Source: Shinisaurus crocodilurus (lineage: Eukaryota > Chordata > Lepidosauria > Squamata > Shinisauridae). Taken from it: 64,000 nt of DNA. The DNA lies in the NCBI GenBank assembly GCA_021292165.1, contig CM037879.1, positions 42,555,802-42,619,801 of the forward strand, in the 5' to 3' direction. Both the position numbers and the translations under genes were made by a program. Numbering within the stretch: the stretch's first letter is position 1; every line of letters starts with the position of its first letter. Below are positions 1 to 11,315 of the stretch, piece by piece. The notes beneath the pieces are model-generated. The model had not been told where the DNA came from and did not search any database. It worked only from the letters and a program-made list of their open reading frames with translations.

Positions 1-75
1 CTTAGGTTCCTTGCAAAAGGAAAAAATGTGGGATTTAAATGTAATGAATAAATAAAACTACACATGTTCAGAGTG

Positions 76-100
76 TTGTTGTTGTTGTTGTTGTTGTTGT
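76..100 (+). repeat. (GTT)n microsatellite
   Basis: About eight GTT units. Confidence 0.9.
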
Positions 101-199
101 GTTAAGAACAGTTTTAAGCAAAAGAAGTTTTAAAGCATGGAATGGTGGTTGGAGTGAGGAAGAGAAACATTAGCCATATGCTTCACAACTGAAATAATA

Positions 200-735
200 C
201 ACATGGCTGCTAGGGGTGGGGGGTGGGCACAGGACCGGTGCAGGGAAGTTTGGCGCCCTAGGCGAAATAAAATTTGCGGGGCCCCTCTCATGCCATGGGG
301 GGGGGGGGCTCCGGAGCAAAGCAGCCCTGCTCTGCAACCCCCCCCGCGCCGCCGCCACCTACCTACCTACCTACCTTCCCCCCGCCTCCAAGGAGGAAGT
401 GACGCGACGGGACCCCCGCGCTCTGTTTTTTGCTGGGGAAACCAGGGCAACAGGGCTGTTTAAGCCCTGTTGCCCTGATTCCTCCCGCCAAAACAACACG
501 GGCGGGGCTCCGGAAGCGACGCGGAGAAGGTAGGTGGCGGGGGGAGTCGTGGGGGAGGGGGGAGGGGGAGTCGCGGCGGCGGCAGGCGGGGGAGGTGTGG
601 CGGTGGGCGTGGAGGCGCGGCGGTGGGCGGGCAGGTGGCGCGGCGGCGGCAGCGAAGAGTAGCGCAGCGTTTCTGCGCCCTCTTCAGCCACGCGCCCTAG
701 GCAACCACCTAGTTTGCCTAGCGGTAGCGCCATAA
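200..735. repeat. GC-rich foldback element
   Basis: A CpG-rich block whose halves are imperfect inverted repeats. GGCGCCCTAGGCG near the left meets CGCGCCCTAGGCAACC near the right. The centre is a perfect 15-bp hairpin (443-457 and 463-477, arm CAGGGCAACAGGGCT). A possible non-autonomous DNA element; no gene is seen. Confidence 0.5.
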
Positions 736-740
736 GATCA

Positions 741-1459
741 GTTAGTCCAGGGTCTAAAATTACCCAGCCAATTACCCAGCCAAAATTACCCAGCCAATTA
801 CCCACTGGCCAATTTTGAATCAAACTAGACTGAAGACTGAAGCCCAGTTTGTCTGCCAGTGGAGAAGGTTAGGTGTGGAAGGTAGGTGTCCACACACATC
901 TCAGGGTGCCATTATCTTTGCACAGTTTTCCAAGAGAACAGCTACCCACCAGCCAATAAGAGGTGGGAAACCCCTAATAAAAGAGTATACACAATTTTAC
1001 AGGGATTCTTAAATTCACATCCACTCTGTAGTAGAGGTTTAATTGCATCCAAGTTTGCTACGGTTATATGTTATAAAAAAATGTTTGCTAATTGCAAGAA
1101 CAAATTGACTTGACAAGGTGTCATCAATGCCTGAGGTTCAAACATTTGCTGCCTTTGACCTGTATCAAACTGTTTTGGTGTGTTGTGCACAACATAACAA
1201 TATGCAAGATAATGAGATAGTTAGATTCAAAATCTGAGCCTATCGGTGATCAAAGGCTAGAATCACTAGAGTTAAGGAGAATTAATGTTTTTTCCTTGAG
1301 TTGGATGGCACAGAGGCCTATTGATATTTTTTTAAAATTGATTTCAATTGATCATTTCTGTTTTTATGGATGTTTATTGTATTTTTATTGTATCCACTTT
1401 GTGTGTGGGCGTTTTTGTATGGCGCCTTAAGAGGATTCCACCCTTAAAGGTAGCCTAGA

Positions 1460-1460
<1 letters not shown>
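741..1460. other. Intergenic, nothing recognised
   Basis: Four AATTACCCAGCCA-type units at 759-805 are a short direct repeat. Otherwise I see no gene or repeat family. Confidence 0.5.
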
Positions 1461-1500
<40 letters not shown>

Positions 1501-1501
1501 C
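1461..1501 (+). repeat. (ATC)n microsatellite
   Basis: About 13 ATC units beside a SINE tail. Confidence 0.95.
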
Positions 1502-1509
1502 ATTACATT

Positions 1510-1905
1510 ACATTTACATTTATGTCCTGTCTTTTTTCCTTCTGCAAGGAACCCAAGGCAGCTTACACGATCCTCCTCTCCATTTTATCCTCACAACAAC
1601 CCTGTGAGGAAGGTTAGGCTGCGAGTCAGTGACTGGCCCAAAGCCACACAGTGAGCTTCATGGGGACTAGAACCCAGATCTCCTGAGTTCCAGGCCAACA
1701 CTCATAGAGATTCATAGATCATAGAGTTGGAAGGAGCCTACAAGGCTATCGAGTCCAACCCCCTGCTCAATGCAGGAAACTAGAGGAGGGGTCTCCCATC
1801 CAAGTAATAACCAGGCCTGACCCTGCTTAGCTTTCCACGCTCAGACAAGCTGAGCCAGCATGAGCCACAGGCCCTAACCACTACGCCAAGATAGATAGAT
1901 AGATG
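1510..1905 (-). mobile_element. tRNA-derived SINE split by a 5S-headed SINE
   Basis: Reverse-orientation copy of the GTGGCGTAGTGG SINE. Its tail and core lie at 1510-1697 and its 5' head (CTAACCACTACGCCAAG on the plus strand) at about 1874-1890. The unit at 1698-1873 separates the two halves. Confidence 0.75.
1698..1873 (-). mobile_element. 5S rRNA-headed, CR1-tailed SINE, copy 1
   Basis: Read on the minus strand, the head matches the internal promoter half of 5S rRNA: AAGCTAAGCAGGGTCAGGCC (A box), GGTTATTACTTGG, then TGGATGGGAGACC (C box). The tail (CAGGGGGTTGGACTCGATAG, then CCTTCCAACTCTATGAT) is the CR1 3' end. It carries the Pol III promoter and an end recognisable by CR1 RT, the layout of a functional SINE. 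Confidence 0.7.
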
Positions 1906-2047
1906 ATCATTTATAGGTCTGTATAGATAGGTCTGTATAACAGAAAGTTCACTGTGTTGACTTGTGTCTAGGAGATATTCCCTAAAGTGAAACAGCTGGT
2001 CTTTAATGAGAAGCGTCAAGTAACAAAGGTCAATTGAGATAATGCAA

Positions 2048-2107
<60 letters not shown>
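2048..2107 (+). repeat. (AAT)20 microsatellite
   Basis: Uninterrupted AAT units. Confidence 0.95.
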
Positions 2108-2108
<1 letters not shown>

Positions 2109-2344
2109 GCTGTGGTCTCTCAAGACAATTGGACAACTAACTATCTGATGACAACCTGAAATGGTTTTCCTCTGTTCAAAAAAATACTGATTCTTGAGTA
2201 TTTACAAATTTGAAATAAGGACAGAAATTGATTTGGTTCTGTTCACACTTGATGGATTTTTATGTAGTCCAGCAAGACACACTCCCAACTCACAGTAAGC
2301 AACACAGATCAGAAAATCTACAGTCTTTGGAACAGACTCTTAGG

Positions 2345-2803
2345 GCACAATCCTATGGGCCGTGACCTTGATGCACGTAAGCCCCCAAACTTTAGAGGCT
2401 TATGAGCAACCTATGCAGAGCAGGAGGAGTGGCAGAGGTATCTCCACCTCTCCGCTCCTTCTGCTCTGTATTTCTGCTAGATGGACATTTTCAGCCGTCT
2501 AGTGGGAGGGAAGGAGGTTGCAGAGGACACAGGGTATGTTGTATCCTGGCCTCTGCAGTCTCCTCTCCTCCCGACCCCCTGGAATTCTCCCTTCACCCCC
2601 TCTCCTGAGGTCGCTTTCCCAACCTTGGAGTGGCAGCTGGTACGGTTCTTTCTGCCCTGGCTGTGACCTGTGAGGCAGGGGAGGGGGGTCAGAGCACAGA
2701 TTCCCAGCTCCAAGGTTGGAGCTCTGTTTCCATCCTCAAATCTGGGAATCCAAAGTATCCTATGCCCCCCCCCCCCGATATCTAGGGGCCATAGAATTGT
2801 TCT
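2345..2803 (-). mobile_element. CAATCCTATGG-ended DNA element, copy 1
   Basis: Ends GCACAATCCTATGGG and GGCCATAGAATTGTTC. The interior has paired TCCAACCTTGGAGCTGG-type segments and is shared with 11316, 51808 (opposite orientation) and 58270. Apparent reading frames here are not genes. Confidence 0.6.
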
Positions 2804-4295
2804 CTTACTGAGTATTGATTTTCTGTTCTGTGGTAGGAATACAGGCATTGGCTAGTTTGTAAAGTCAACAAGTAAATAATGCAGATATGGCAGAATATAA
2901 AATGCTTCTTTTGGAGTTTTCTGGGTTTTATTACATACAAAGAGCAGTTCCAAAGTCTTGTTAGTCACCTCATAAGAGATGCAAATATGACCTCGGGCTG
3001 CAAGGTGTACACAGCAGTTTCTGAGGATAAGTGATATCAGAGCAGCATAATTCATTCCTCCAACCAGCCTCCTCTGATAACTGAACATAAATGGGCTAGC
3101 AATTTGCGTCAATGGGCTCTGGAAAAAGCTACGTGGTCTGACAGTGAGGCCTATTGCCTACAAAATCAGCCTTTCGTTTTCGCTGCCCTAAAAGTAGACC
3201 TTTTGTCCAAACAACAGGATAGTTTTCTGCAGTCATATCACATTTAATATTTCATTAGGGAGAAAGAGGTCTCACGGGCGAAACTCACAGTGCTTCCAGA
3301 CAAGACTTTTTATCATACTATTGCCCTTCTTCATTCACACAATTTTACAGGGAGTCCAAATGACAACGTCTTCCACTTGTAGCCCTCCCACATTTTTCCA
3401 CCACTTCTTCCATCTTTTTTTTTCTTACTACAGAAAATCTGAGAAGGAAAAACACACACGATGGGATTGCTGCACAGTGATTGGTGGTGCTAGGAACCTT
3501 CTGTCTGGAAGCACCCTCACAGCAGCTTAGTTAGACTAAAATAGGGACATTAACTAGAGGAACTGACAAAGATCCAGTTTATAGTTTTATTTAACCACTA
3601 ATATTTATAGAAAGCAATAATGGATTCATACCCCGTCACTACCAGCAAGGAGCAACACAAGAGAGGGTCTGCATGCAAGAGAGGCCCCATGAACAAAATT
3701 CTCAAAGAAGGGCTGAACCCCAGAGCATTTATCAGGGCTGGCATCAAGTCTAGGCATGGTTGGGCACCTGCCAAGCCCCCCATCCCACCCCAGCAGGGGC
3801 CCACTGACAACAGCCCCCTGGATTTGCCTCTCTTCGCCATTACAAGCTGCTTGGTCACCTGCCTCTTGCTCTGTCCCAGACAACGGTGGTGCTGAGAAGG
3901 AGGAGCAGTAGACGCCCCTGCCCGCTTGCTGACTGGCTTTATGTCTGTCAAGCAAGCAAGTGGCAGCAGTGATGTGAGAGAGGAGGAGGAGCAAGAGCAG
4001 CTGGTGACAATGGCGGCGAGAAGGCAGAATCACTGAGGGGGGAGGCCCATTGAGAACGTCTTGCCCAAGGGCCCTCAGAAACCTGGAGTTGGCACTGGCA
4101 GTTACAAAGGTCAGGTAAAGAGCGCAAAGGAGGAAAAGGCTCTGGGCATACTCCATACTAGGTTAAACAAGGGGACCGATGGCTTGGCTCCTGAAAAGAA
4201 CAGAAGACTTTGTTTAGGCTCCTGGCTTCTGGAATGGATTTGGGCAGTTGCCCACCGGGGTAGCGGGAGATAGCAGTGGTGAAGTTGCCTAGATC
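2804..4295. other. Intergenic, nothing recognised
   Basis: Only short open frames without family resemblance. 3620-4280 is moderately GC-rich with a 176-codon minus frame of low-complexity composition; not supported as a gene. Confidence 0.5.
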
Positions 4296-4303
4296 TTCTA
4301 GTT

Positions 4304-4642
4304 CAGGGGTGGGGAAACTCTTTCAGCCCAAGGGCCAAATTTAATTTCAGAGAAGCTTTTGGGAGCCACATTCCAGTGGTGGGCGGGGCTGAAGGCAAAG
4401 GGGTGGAGCCAAAAATGCCAGCCTATTTCAGCTTCAATCTCTCACTGCTAGTAACTAAGCCTTCGGACAGGCATTTCAACTTTTTAGATTGGGGGGGAGG
4501 GAACTGCACAAAAGCCGGGAAGCCTCCAAATAATGGCTGGCTAGGGGAAAGGGCTGTGACTGTCTGGGGAACCCCAGAGGTTCAGACTGGGACCCCTAGG
4601 GGGGCCAGTTTGGCCCCTGGGCCCAATGTTGCCCCAGCCCTG
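4304..4642 (+). mobile_element. hAT-like element with perfect 8-bp target duplication
   Basis: Begins CAGGGGTGGGGAAAC and ends CCCCAGCCCTG. It is flanked by TTCTAGTT on both sides (4296-4303 and 4643-4650). Short, non-coding. Confidence 0.75.
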
Positions 4643-5197
4643 TTCTAGTTGGTCAGCACTCTCTTCCAGACTGGCACCCTATGCAGATATTCCTATTAGT
4701 TTGTTCAAAGGACAGGTAAAGCCTCCAATATTCCCATATAAATTCAAAAGAATCAGGAGTGCTTATTACCTGGTCAGGAAATGACAGAAAAGAAAACCTT
4801 ACCTAGCTTTTTTTTTTTTAAGAGTCATCAAGTTTAAGCCTCTAATGGTCTTTGGTTTTTCTGTATCTCAGTTCTGACGCACTTCTTGCATCAAATTCTA
4901 CATAAATGTTTCAGCTACAACAAACTCTTCTACCTTTGAGCTTATTCTGATTAATCATCTTTAGAGCTGTTAGGCTATGATATATATTTTTTTCCAAAAC
5001 ATAGAATCAAGGATATCAATCAATTACAATGCCGTACTTTACCTATGTTGTTGAATTTAGAAAAGAAAATGTAATTGCTTTAAAATGTATAGGACTGTAA
5101 GAATAAGTAAGGAAAGGAATTCTACATAACATCATCCTCTGGCTGACTCATTCTGGAACAAGTTTCCATTGCACTGTTTATACTGAGATATTGCAGG

Positions 5198-5838
5198 TAG
5201 GTGGCCACCTACACATCACCAAAAAAGAGGAAACGCACCAAAACAAAGAGGACAAAATAGGGCAGTGGTTTGCATAAAAATGCATATGCTACTGATGCAG
5301 ATTTAGAAATAATTACTGTAATTTAAATAGAAATTCAATACATCTCACCAGTGGGGAAGATTGTGACCAAGGGACCTTTGTCCTTGCTCAACCTGCTGTC
5401 CAGGTAACATCTGAACAGTCCTGAACAGCCAGATCTTGTCTGATCTCGGAAGCTAGGCAGGCTCGGGCCTGGTTAGTATTTGGATGGGTGACCACCTTGG
5501 AATACCAGCTGCTGTAGGGAGGAACCATAGCTCAGTGTGATAAGAGCACATGCTTTGCATGCAGAACATCCCAGGTTCGATCCCCGCCCTCCAGGTAGGC
5601 CTTGGAAAGAATCCTGCCTGAAACCCTGGAGAGCTGCTGCTAGTCAGTGTCAACAATACTGGGCTAAATGGACAAATGGTCTGACTCATTATAAGGCAGC
5701 TTACTATGTTCTTCCTATGATGGGCAACTTCAAGGCCTAGCTCTTCCTTCTCATGGTCCTTGATCTACTGGTCTTGGACTGGACAGCCCTTCAAATAGGA
5801 ACACCTTCAAATAGTCCTCCGTAAAGTAGGACACATGG
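5198..5838. mobile_element. GTGGCCAC-type DNA element, copy 1 (holds the composite SINE)
   Basis: Non-autonomous element with inverted ends AGGTGGCCAC and TGGCCACCT. Its internal sequence (TGTAATTTAAATAGAAATTC and CATCTCACCAGTGG) is shared with the copies at 7236-7540 and 13794-14130. It has no coding capacity. Confidence 0.65.
5410..5717 (+). mobile_element. Composite SINE: 5S rRNA segment fused to tRNA-Ala-like SINE
   Basis: 5420-5518 matches 5S rRNA from about base 17 to its 3' end (GTCTGATCTCGGAAGCTAGG, then GGATGGGTGACC and GCTGTAGG). From 5521 a tRNA-like head follows with anticodon region CTTTGCATGC and B box GGTTCGATCCC, then the body (GAGAGCTGCTG, then CAATACTGGGCTA) and tail (AAGGCAGCTTACTATGTTC). 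The whole sits inside a GTGGCCAC-type DNA element; two other copies of that element lack it, so it arrived as one unit. Confidence 0.75.
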
Positions 5839-6557
5839 CCACCTTGAGAAGTATAAAGAAAGATTGGTTAACGGGGACAGTTTTCTCCTTGGCCATCTTG
5901 ATACTATCTGGTTCATTAGTGATAATAGAACAGATTGTGAAATACCCAATTGAACATAGCCCACCCAGGCCTGAAGCCTGCCAGGTGTTTAACAACCCCC
6001 TAATTTTCCAGTTCTAGGCAGGCAGCATAAACTTCAGGTTTCTTGAATCCCAGGTGTCTGGTGAGTTGCATTCAGGTTTGTGGTCCTAAGCTGTATAGGC
6101 CTGGCATAGTTTGGGGAAAATAAAATCAAATGGAATTTGCTAGAGCAGCCTTCCCGAACCTGGTGCTCTCCAGAAATGTTGGACTGCAACTCCCCTAATT
6201 CCCAGTCAGGGTTACCAGGTTGAGGACGGCTGTGCTAGAGACTTTCGGGGTTGGAGAAATCAAGCTGTGTACTTTTATATGATTCCTCATATACATGAGG
6301 CGGTATAGGCCCAGGAGCATAAACAGAAGTCCGAACTCACTGGTGTCAGGATTGCCATCTTCTTCTTTTCCTTTCTGCACGGCTGGCAGAAATCCAAAGG
6401 GGGCAACTTTCTCCATCACTGCCTCTCTGTGCTGGGGAAAGATAAACATCTTAAATGTCTGCCTGTCATGCAACTATTAAAGGCACAGAGGTGGCCACCC
6501 TTACTGGTGTGAAAGGTGTGGAGGATCGAGTGACCGGTTTGAGCAAGGCACACTTAG

Positions 6558-6856
6558 ACTGGCTTCAGACAGCATGATAACCCACACTCAAGGTTTGAGT
6601 ATGGGTTGCGTGTAGGTTGTCGTTGAACTGTGGGTTGTTGTTGAAATGTGGGTTATCATGTTTTCTGAACCCAGCCAAGATAACAAACCATGGTGAACAA
6701 CCCAACAACAAATCATGGGTTCTCTTCATGGGTTGTTCATGATTAGCACGGTTGGGTTCAGACAACATGATAACCCATGGTTCCACAGCAACCCACAGTT
6801 CAACAACAACCCACACTCAATCTGAGTGTGGGTTATTGTGATGTCTGAACCCAGTC
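6558..6856. mobile_element. Foldback element with ACTGGGTTCAGAC ends
   Basis: Ends ACTGGCTTCAGACAGCATG and CATGT-like GATGTCTGAACCCAGT are inverted. The inside repeats CATGATAACCCA and GTGGGTT motifs many times in both orientations, giving nested hairpins. Confidence 0.65.
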
Positions 6857-6924
6857 AGTGACTCATATCGTTGCTCAGCCATGACTCTTGTCATGTGACT
6901 CATATCGTTGCTCAGCCATGACAA

Positions 6925-7090
6925 ACATAGGAAGCTGCATATATCCATCTAGCTCAGTACTGGCTACACTGACCAGCAACAGCTCTCCAGGGTTTCAAAC
7001 AGGAGTCTTTCCCAGCCCTACCTGGAGATGCCAAGGATTGAACCTGGAATTTTTTGCATGCACTGAGCCACGGTCCCTCCCTTGAGCATT
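6925..7090 (-). mobile_element. tRNA-Ala-like SINE, no 5S part
   Basis: Reverse copy of the tRNA-Ala-like SINE: ATAGGAAGCTGC tail, AACAGCTCTCCAGGGTTTC body, and TTGCATGCACTGAGCCACGG head on the plus strand. Confidence 0.75.
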
Positions 7091-7235
7091 TTGCTCTATA
7101 GAGTTCAAAACAGAAAGGTCCATAGCTAGACATTTTGTGGTAAGGACATTGGAGTGAGCCACAATTCATTGCACAATAGCCAGTGCATAAATACAGGCAG
7201 CTTAATATATTTACAGTTCTTTAATTATAATTAAG

Positions 7236-7545
7236 TTACTTAATTGAAGGGCTGTCCCGTCCAAGGCCTTTAAATTTAAAAACACATAAGAAGGGTGGGA
7301 GCACAGGAGCCTTGAAGTTGCCCGTCACGAGTCGGCACCCAGATGACAACTGCATGAGCAGGCAAGCAGGTCACCTGGTCAGTCCCCAGTATGGGCAGAT
7401 GTATTGCATTTGCATTTCTATTTAAATGATAGTAATTATTTCTACATCTGTATCTATACGTAGTATACATTAGCATATCCAAATGTTGTGCCAGTTTGTG
7501 TCCTCTTTTATGGCAATGCCTAAGCCACCCCCCTAAATGAAACCC
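7236..7545 (-). mobile_element. GTGGCCAC-type DNA element, copy 2 (partial)
   Basis: Reverse-orientation copy recognised by GAAGGGCTGTCCCGTCCAAG, CTTGAAGTTGCCC and TTTCTATTTAAATGATAGTA. It has no SINE at the site occupied in copy 1. Confidence 0.6.
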
Positions 7546-7559
7546 GAATAGTTTAGTTT

Positions 7560-8419
7560 TCCATTTGTTATTAAATGAATGCACACGAAGAAGAAGACAT
7601 AGAAGAAGAAGAAGATATCCAGGGACCCAATCCACTCTCCCACATACACACAGGCTCCTGCTCCAAGCAGGGATAGCCTTGCAGACTAGGTGAGGAACAG
7701 CCAGCTGAATCATATGATGGCAGGTGCCAAGGGCCTCCCAGAACAGGTTGTGGCTTATTGACTTGCTACATGCTTGTACTCAGCCAAACCAAAAGCCAAG
7801 CCTTCCAAGAAAGGGAAGGGAACATAAGAAAAAAGTTTGTTGTTAAGCAGGATCCATAGGAGGCTGGATTGTACCCTGGGCAATCTTGGGTCATTTTGGC
7901 ACATTGTATGTTATTATTTTTGCCACAAAACACCAATTATTAAAACTGAAGAGCAAAGGATTTGGTGCTTCTTTATTTGGGAGGTTGGGAGCAACTGAAT
8001 AATCAAAAGGTTTAGAAATTATTACTTTGAGGAAAGAGGGCACAAGAAAGCTCAGGGTCTTCTGGCAATATTCCGTCACAAGTTTATTGAAACACACACT
8101 GCTCATTTTTAACCAGGGGTCTGTGGAGGGTGGACACTAACCCTGGGTTGTTGGCTTTTTCCTGTGGCATTTACCTCAGTAGAAACATAAGGGTCATTGG
8201 GTTTCTTCATCATTATCTTTGCTTGTTTTGCAGTCACGTGTAACTGTGTTTTAAGGTTGGTCATTCATGCCAAAGTGATTAAGGCAACAACTGGTGACTG
8301 GCCTGCACAAATGGCAATAAAGTGGGATGATAGATAAAACCCTCCACTTGAGCTTCCCTTTCCCACACCACTAAAAAATATTTGTTTTTAATCCTCACAC
8401 TTTTTAGATCACAAATGTG

Positions 8420-8455
<36 letters not shown>

Positions 8456-9957
8456 TTGAAATTGCAAGTTGCCTTCTCTTTTATCTTTTTGGTGGATATA
8501 TCATTGTGCCTTCTGCTCCCTGGGAAGATTATCAAAACAGAAGTAGCAACTCTTGTCTCCTTGGGGATAGACTAGATGAAAGATGGCCAGAGCTGGGTTT
8601 GGTTTACTGGGATGATGGGCAGAAAAGGGAGAGATGACAGAACTGTTTGGACTGTTTTGTTAAGGAACCTGGTAGGGAACAACAGTACAGTGGCAGTTTG
8701 TAAAAGAATGAAGTTCTCTCACTCCACATGTTAGCTCTGGACTCATTGGGTTGTATCCATTTGATGGCTTTGCCTTGGTGCAGGGGTGGGCAACCTATTT
8801 GGGGGCCACATTCCCATGTGGGAAAGTGGCCCAGGACCACATATGGCCAGCATTGGGAGGGGCCAAATCCAAGAGTGGACAGGGACACCTCTCTCTCTCC
8901 CCCCTTCATCCATCCACCCATCCACCTTTCATGTGTTCACTGTCTCTTTCTCCCTCCAGAGCTGTTGAGGGCTGCATGCAGCCCACGGCCATGGGTTCCC
9001 CCCTCCCATGCCTTAGCAGAAAGTACTTCTGATGGCACAAGTGGGGTCACCCAATTTTCACTGATCCTCCTTACTCACTTAAACCCTCCATCTACTCTAA
9101 AAAATTGCTCCTAGAGTTTGGGGGACCCTCTGGAACTGCAGTCAATATGGGGCTGCAGTCAATATGGGGACTAGTGAAAATTGGGTTGCTCCAACTTGGG
9201 CAAGCAGAAGCACTTTCCATTAAGGCAAAGCCACCACTGGATACAACCCAGTTGTGGTTTTCTGCAAATGGCCATATTCCAGCCTTAGTTTCTACTGGAT
9301 GGGCTGGGAATCTTAATGGGATACATCCCATAACTCAAACATTAACACATAAAAGGTATTTGAAACGCTGTATTTTATTTTATTTTAATGTAAATGTTAA
9401 GATGAATGCATTGCTATACAAATCTGAATATTTGAATGGGAATGTGTTTTTCCACAGGGTGGGCTATATGTTTCAGCCTGACAAAGCTGTAAAAAGGCAG
9501 CAAAGAGGGGCAGTTCTGAATGCAAATTCACTTCAGAGGGATGCTCCTGTTTGTGTCCCTTATCTTTCACAACAGAAGGTCAAATTCGGCAGCTCTTGCC
9601 TCTCCCTACTATCATCTTAGGCTGTTTGACATCTTTTGAAGTCACTCCTGCAGCTGACATGTTGATTATCAGCTTGGCTGCGAACATACAGATAATACAA
9701 TGCTCTTAATTGCACATTGTACCTGATCTAAAAGAGAAAGAGGGAAGGGGCCCTGGTTGTTTGCTTAATTCAGGGGGTGGGATTAATCGTTTTTTTGTTT
9801 TTGTTTTACAATCTTTGCAACAATTAACAATGGCTGGCTAGGGAATGCAGGGAGTTGTAGGACTTTTTTCTGTCTAAGCATGTATAGGATTGCAGCCTTA
9901 GAAACTGGTCCCATTCGCTAAATTTGATTCAAGATGAAATAGAAAAAAAATAATGCA
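7560..9957. other. Intergenic, mostly unassigned
   Basis: Holds the (AC)n tract, a CAGGGGTG-type left end at 8780, a small tandem duplication (9137-9167) and half of a palindromic MITE (9838-9900). No gene is seen. Confidence 0.5.
8423..8452 (+). repeat. (AC)n microsatellite
   Basis: About 15 uninterrupted AC units. Confidence 0.95.
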
Positions 9958-10245
9958 AAAATGGAACGTTTCCCTAGCTTCCATATGTACTATTTCTGTA
10001 AATTTAAAACTGAGTCTGATTCAAGAAAAACTGATGTTTCATGTATATTGGACACCACACAGAGGCTTGTTAAGAAGAAGCTGGCTAGTTCTGCCGGATG
10101 CTGGTGGTGTAATGAGGACAATGCCCCATTGAGGCATATGATGTGGGCATGGCCTGAAGTGGGCTCATTTTGTTTGGAAGTCATTGCTCATATAAATTTA
10201 GTTCTTGAAAAATCTGTGATAATAGCAGATGTCCATGAGCTTTTA
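9958..10245 (+). mobile_element. L1-like LINE C-terminal fragment
   Basis: The open stretch reads SAGCWWCNEDNAPLRHMMW, like the conserved CWRC...HM.W region near the end of L1-type ORF2. It is followed by a (GAT)n tract. Confidence 0.5.
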
Positions 10246-10248
10246 AAT

Positions 10249-10262
10249 GATGATGATGATGA

Positions 10263-10315
<53 letters not shown>

Positions 10316-10316
10316 A
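10249..10316 (+). repeat. (GAT)n microsatellite
   Basis: About 22 GAT units with one slip at 10262, between an L1-like and an L2-like fragment. Confidence 0.95.
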
Positions 10317-10440
10317 CATTTTATTTCTTACCCGCCTCTCCGTCTAGATTGAGGCGGGGAACAGCAAAAATATAAAATACATAAACTAAACAAAACACAA
10401 TACATACTATTAAAACATCTTAAAAACTACATTACATCCC
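10315..10440 (-). mobile_element. L2-like LINE 3' tail (reverse)
   Basis: TTACCCGCCTCTCCGTCTAG and TACTATTAAAACATCTTAAA are the reverse of the 34140 element's tail. It abuts a (GAT)n tract. Confidence 0.65.
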
Positions 10441-11310
10441 TGTCATGTGGGGATTAACAGGTGGACAGCAAAAGTGGATCCTGAGAGCCCTTATGTGGAA
10501 GACCAGCAACTGGGTCTTCTGCATGAGTTCGGCACTTAACGGATTAACCGGCACTGAGCTACAGCCCGTTAAAGCAAGTGTAAGCGACTTAAACTCGTAC
10601 GCGGCTTAAAGGAAGCACAGGAGCCTATTCGCATCAAAGAATAGATGCTTTATTTACTACAGGTTAAATGGAGCGGAACTAATAGACTTCTAGGAATACT
10701 ATAACATCAACAAGACCTGGTCGTGACCTCAGATTTATGAATGAACTGGTTTCCAGGCTAGCGTACCACAGCAATGAGTTACCTTAGACCAGAGACTTTA
10801 CGACTCCTGCTTCTAGCTTGGCTCCGAGCCGCCATGCTCGGGGAAGAGAACTGCTTGACCCAGCCGGTGCTGGCTTTGGAAGGTGTTCACCCACCCGTGT
10901 TCCCAACAACCCGCGTCGGGTTGGCAGAGGGGTTTTCTACCCCCATCCTCCCCCTTTCCCGCTACCTGCTGATCAGGTGGGCTTATCCCTGCCCCCTTGC
11001 GATCAGGTGGGCTTATTCCTGCCCGGGAAAAGGTGGCACCTTTGGAGGTATGGAATACTTTGCAGCTCTTTGAGACTGCCCTGCACTTCCTGATGTTCCA
11101 TGCTTCTTCTTTGTGGATTCAGGCCGATGTGCCCCATTGAGGATATGTGTGTTACCTGTCTGGCCAGTCTTGCATCTCCTGTCCTCTGGTGGGGATTATG
11201 CAGACAGGGGTTGCCAGGGAAACTACATGTGGTTACCAAGGGGAAACTGTGTCAGGGTTCGTGTGTGTGTGTAGGCTTTTTCCACACCTTACAAAGAGGG
11301 CAAAGAGACA
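10441..11310. other. Intergenic block, unidentified
   Basis: 10470-11060 is denser in CpG and promoter-like words than its flanks and could be a solo LTR or other repeat, but no ends, primer site or coding were identified. It has a near-duplicate GATCAGGTGGGCTTAT at 10971 and 11000. Confidence 0.35.
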
Positions 11311-11315
11311 GGCAG

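Noticed and set aside
371..823. 150-codon minus-strand frame with a Pro/Ala-rich middle
   Set aside because: Runs through a GC-rich foldback element; composition reflects base content.
3626..4156. 176-codon minus-strand frame
   Set aside because: Leu- and Ser-rich with no recognisable domain, no splice context, and overlapping frames on both strands.
5420..5518. 5S rRNA gene
   Set aside because: Lacks about the first 16 bases, has many changes and is part of a mobile composite.
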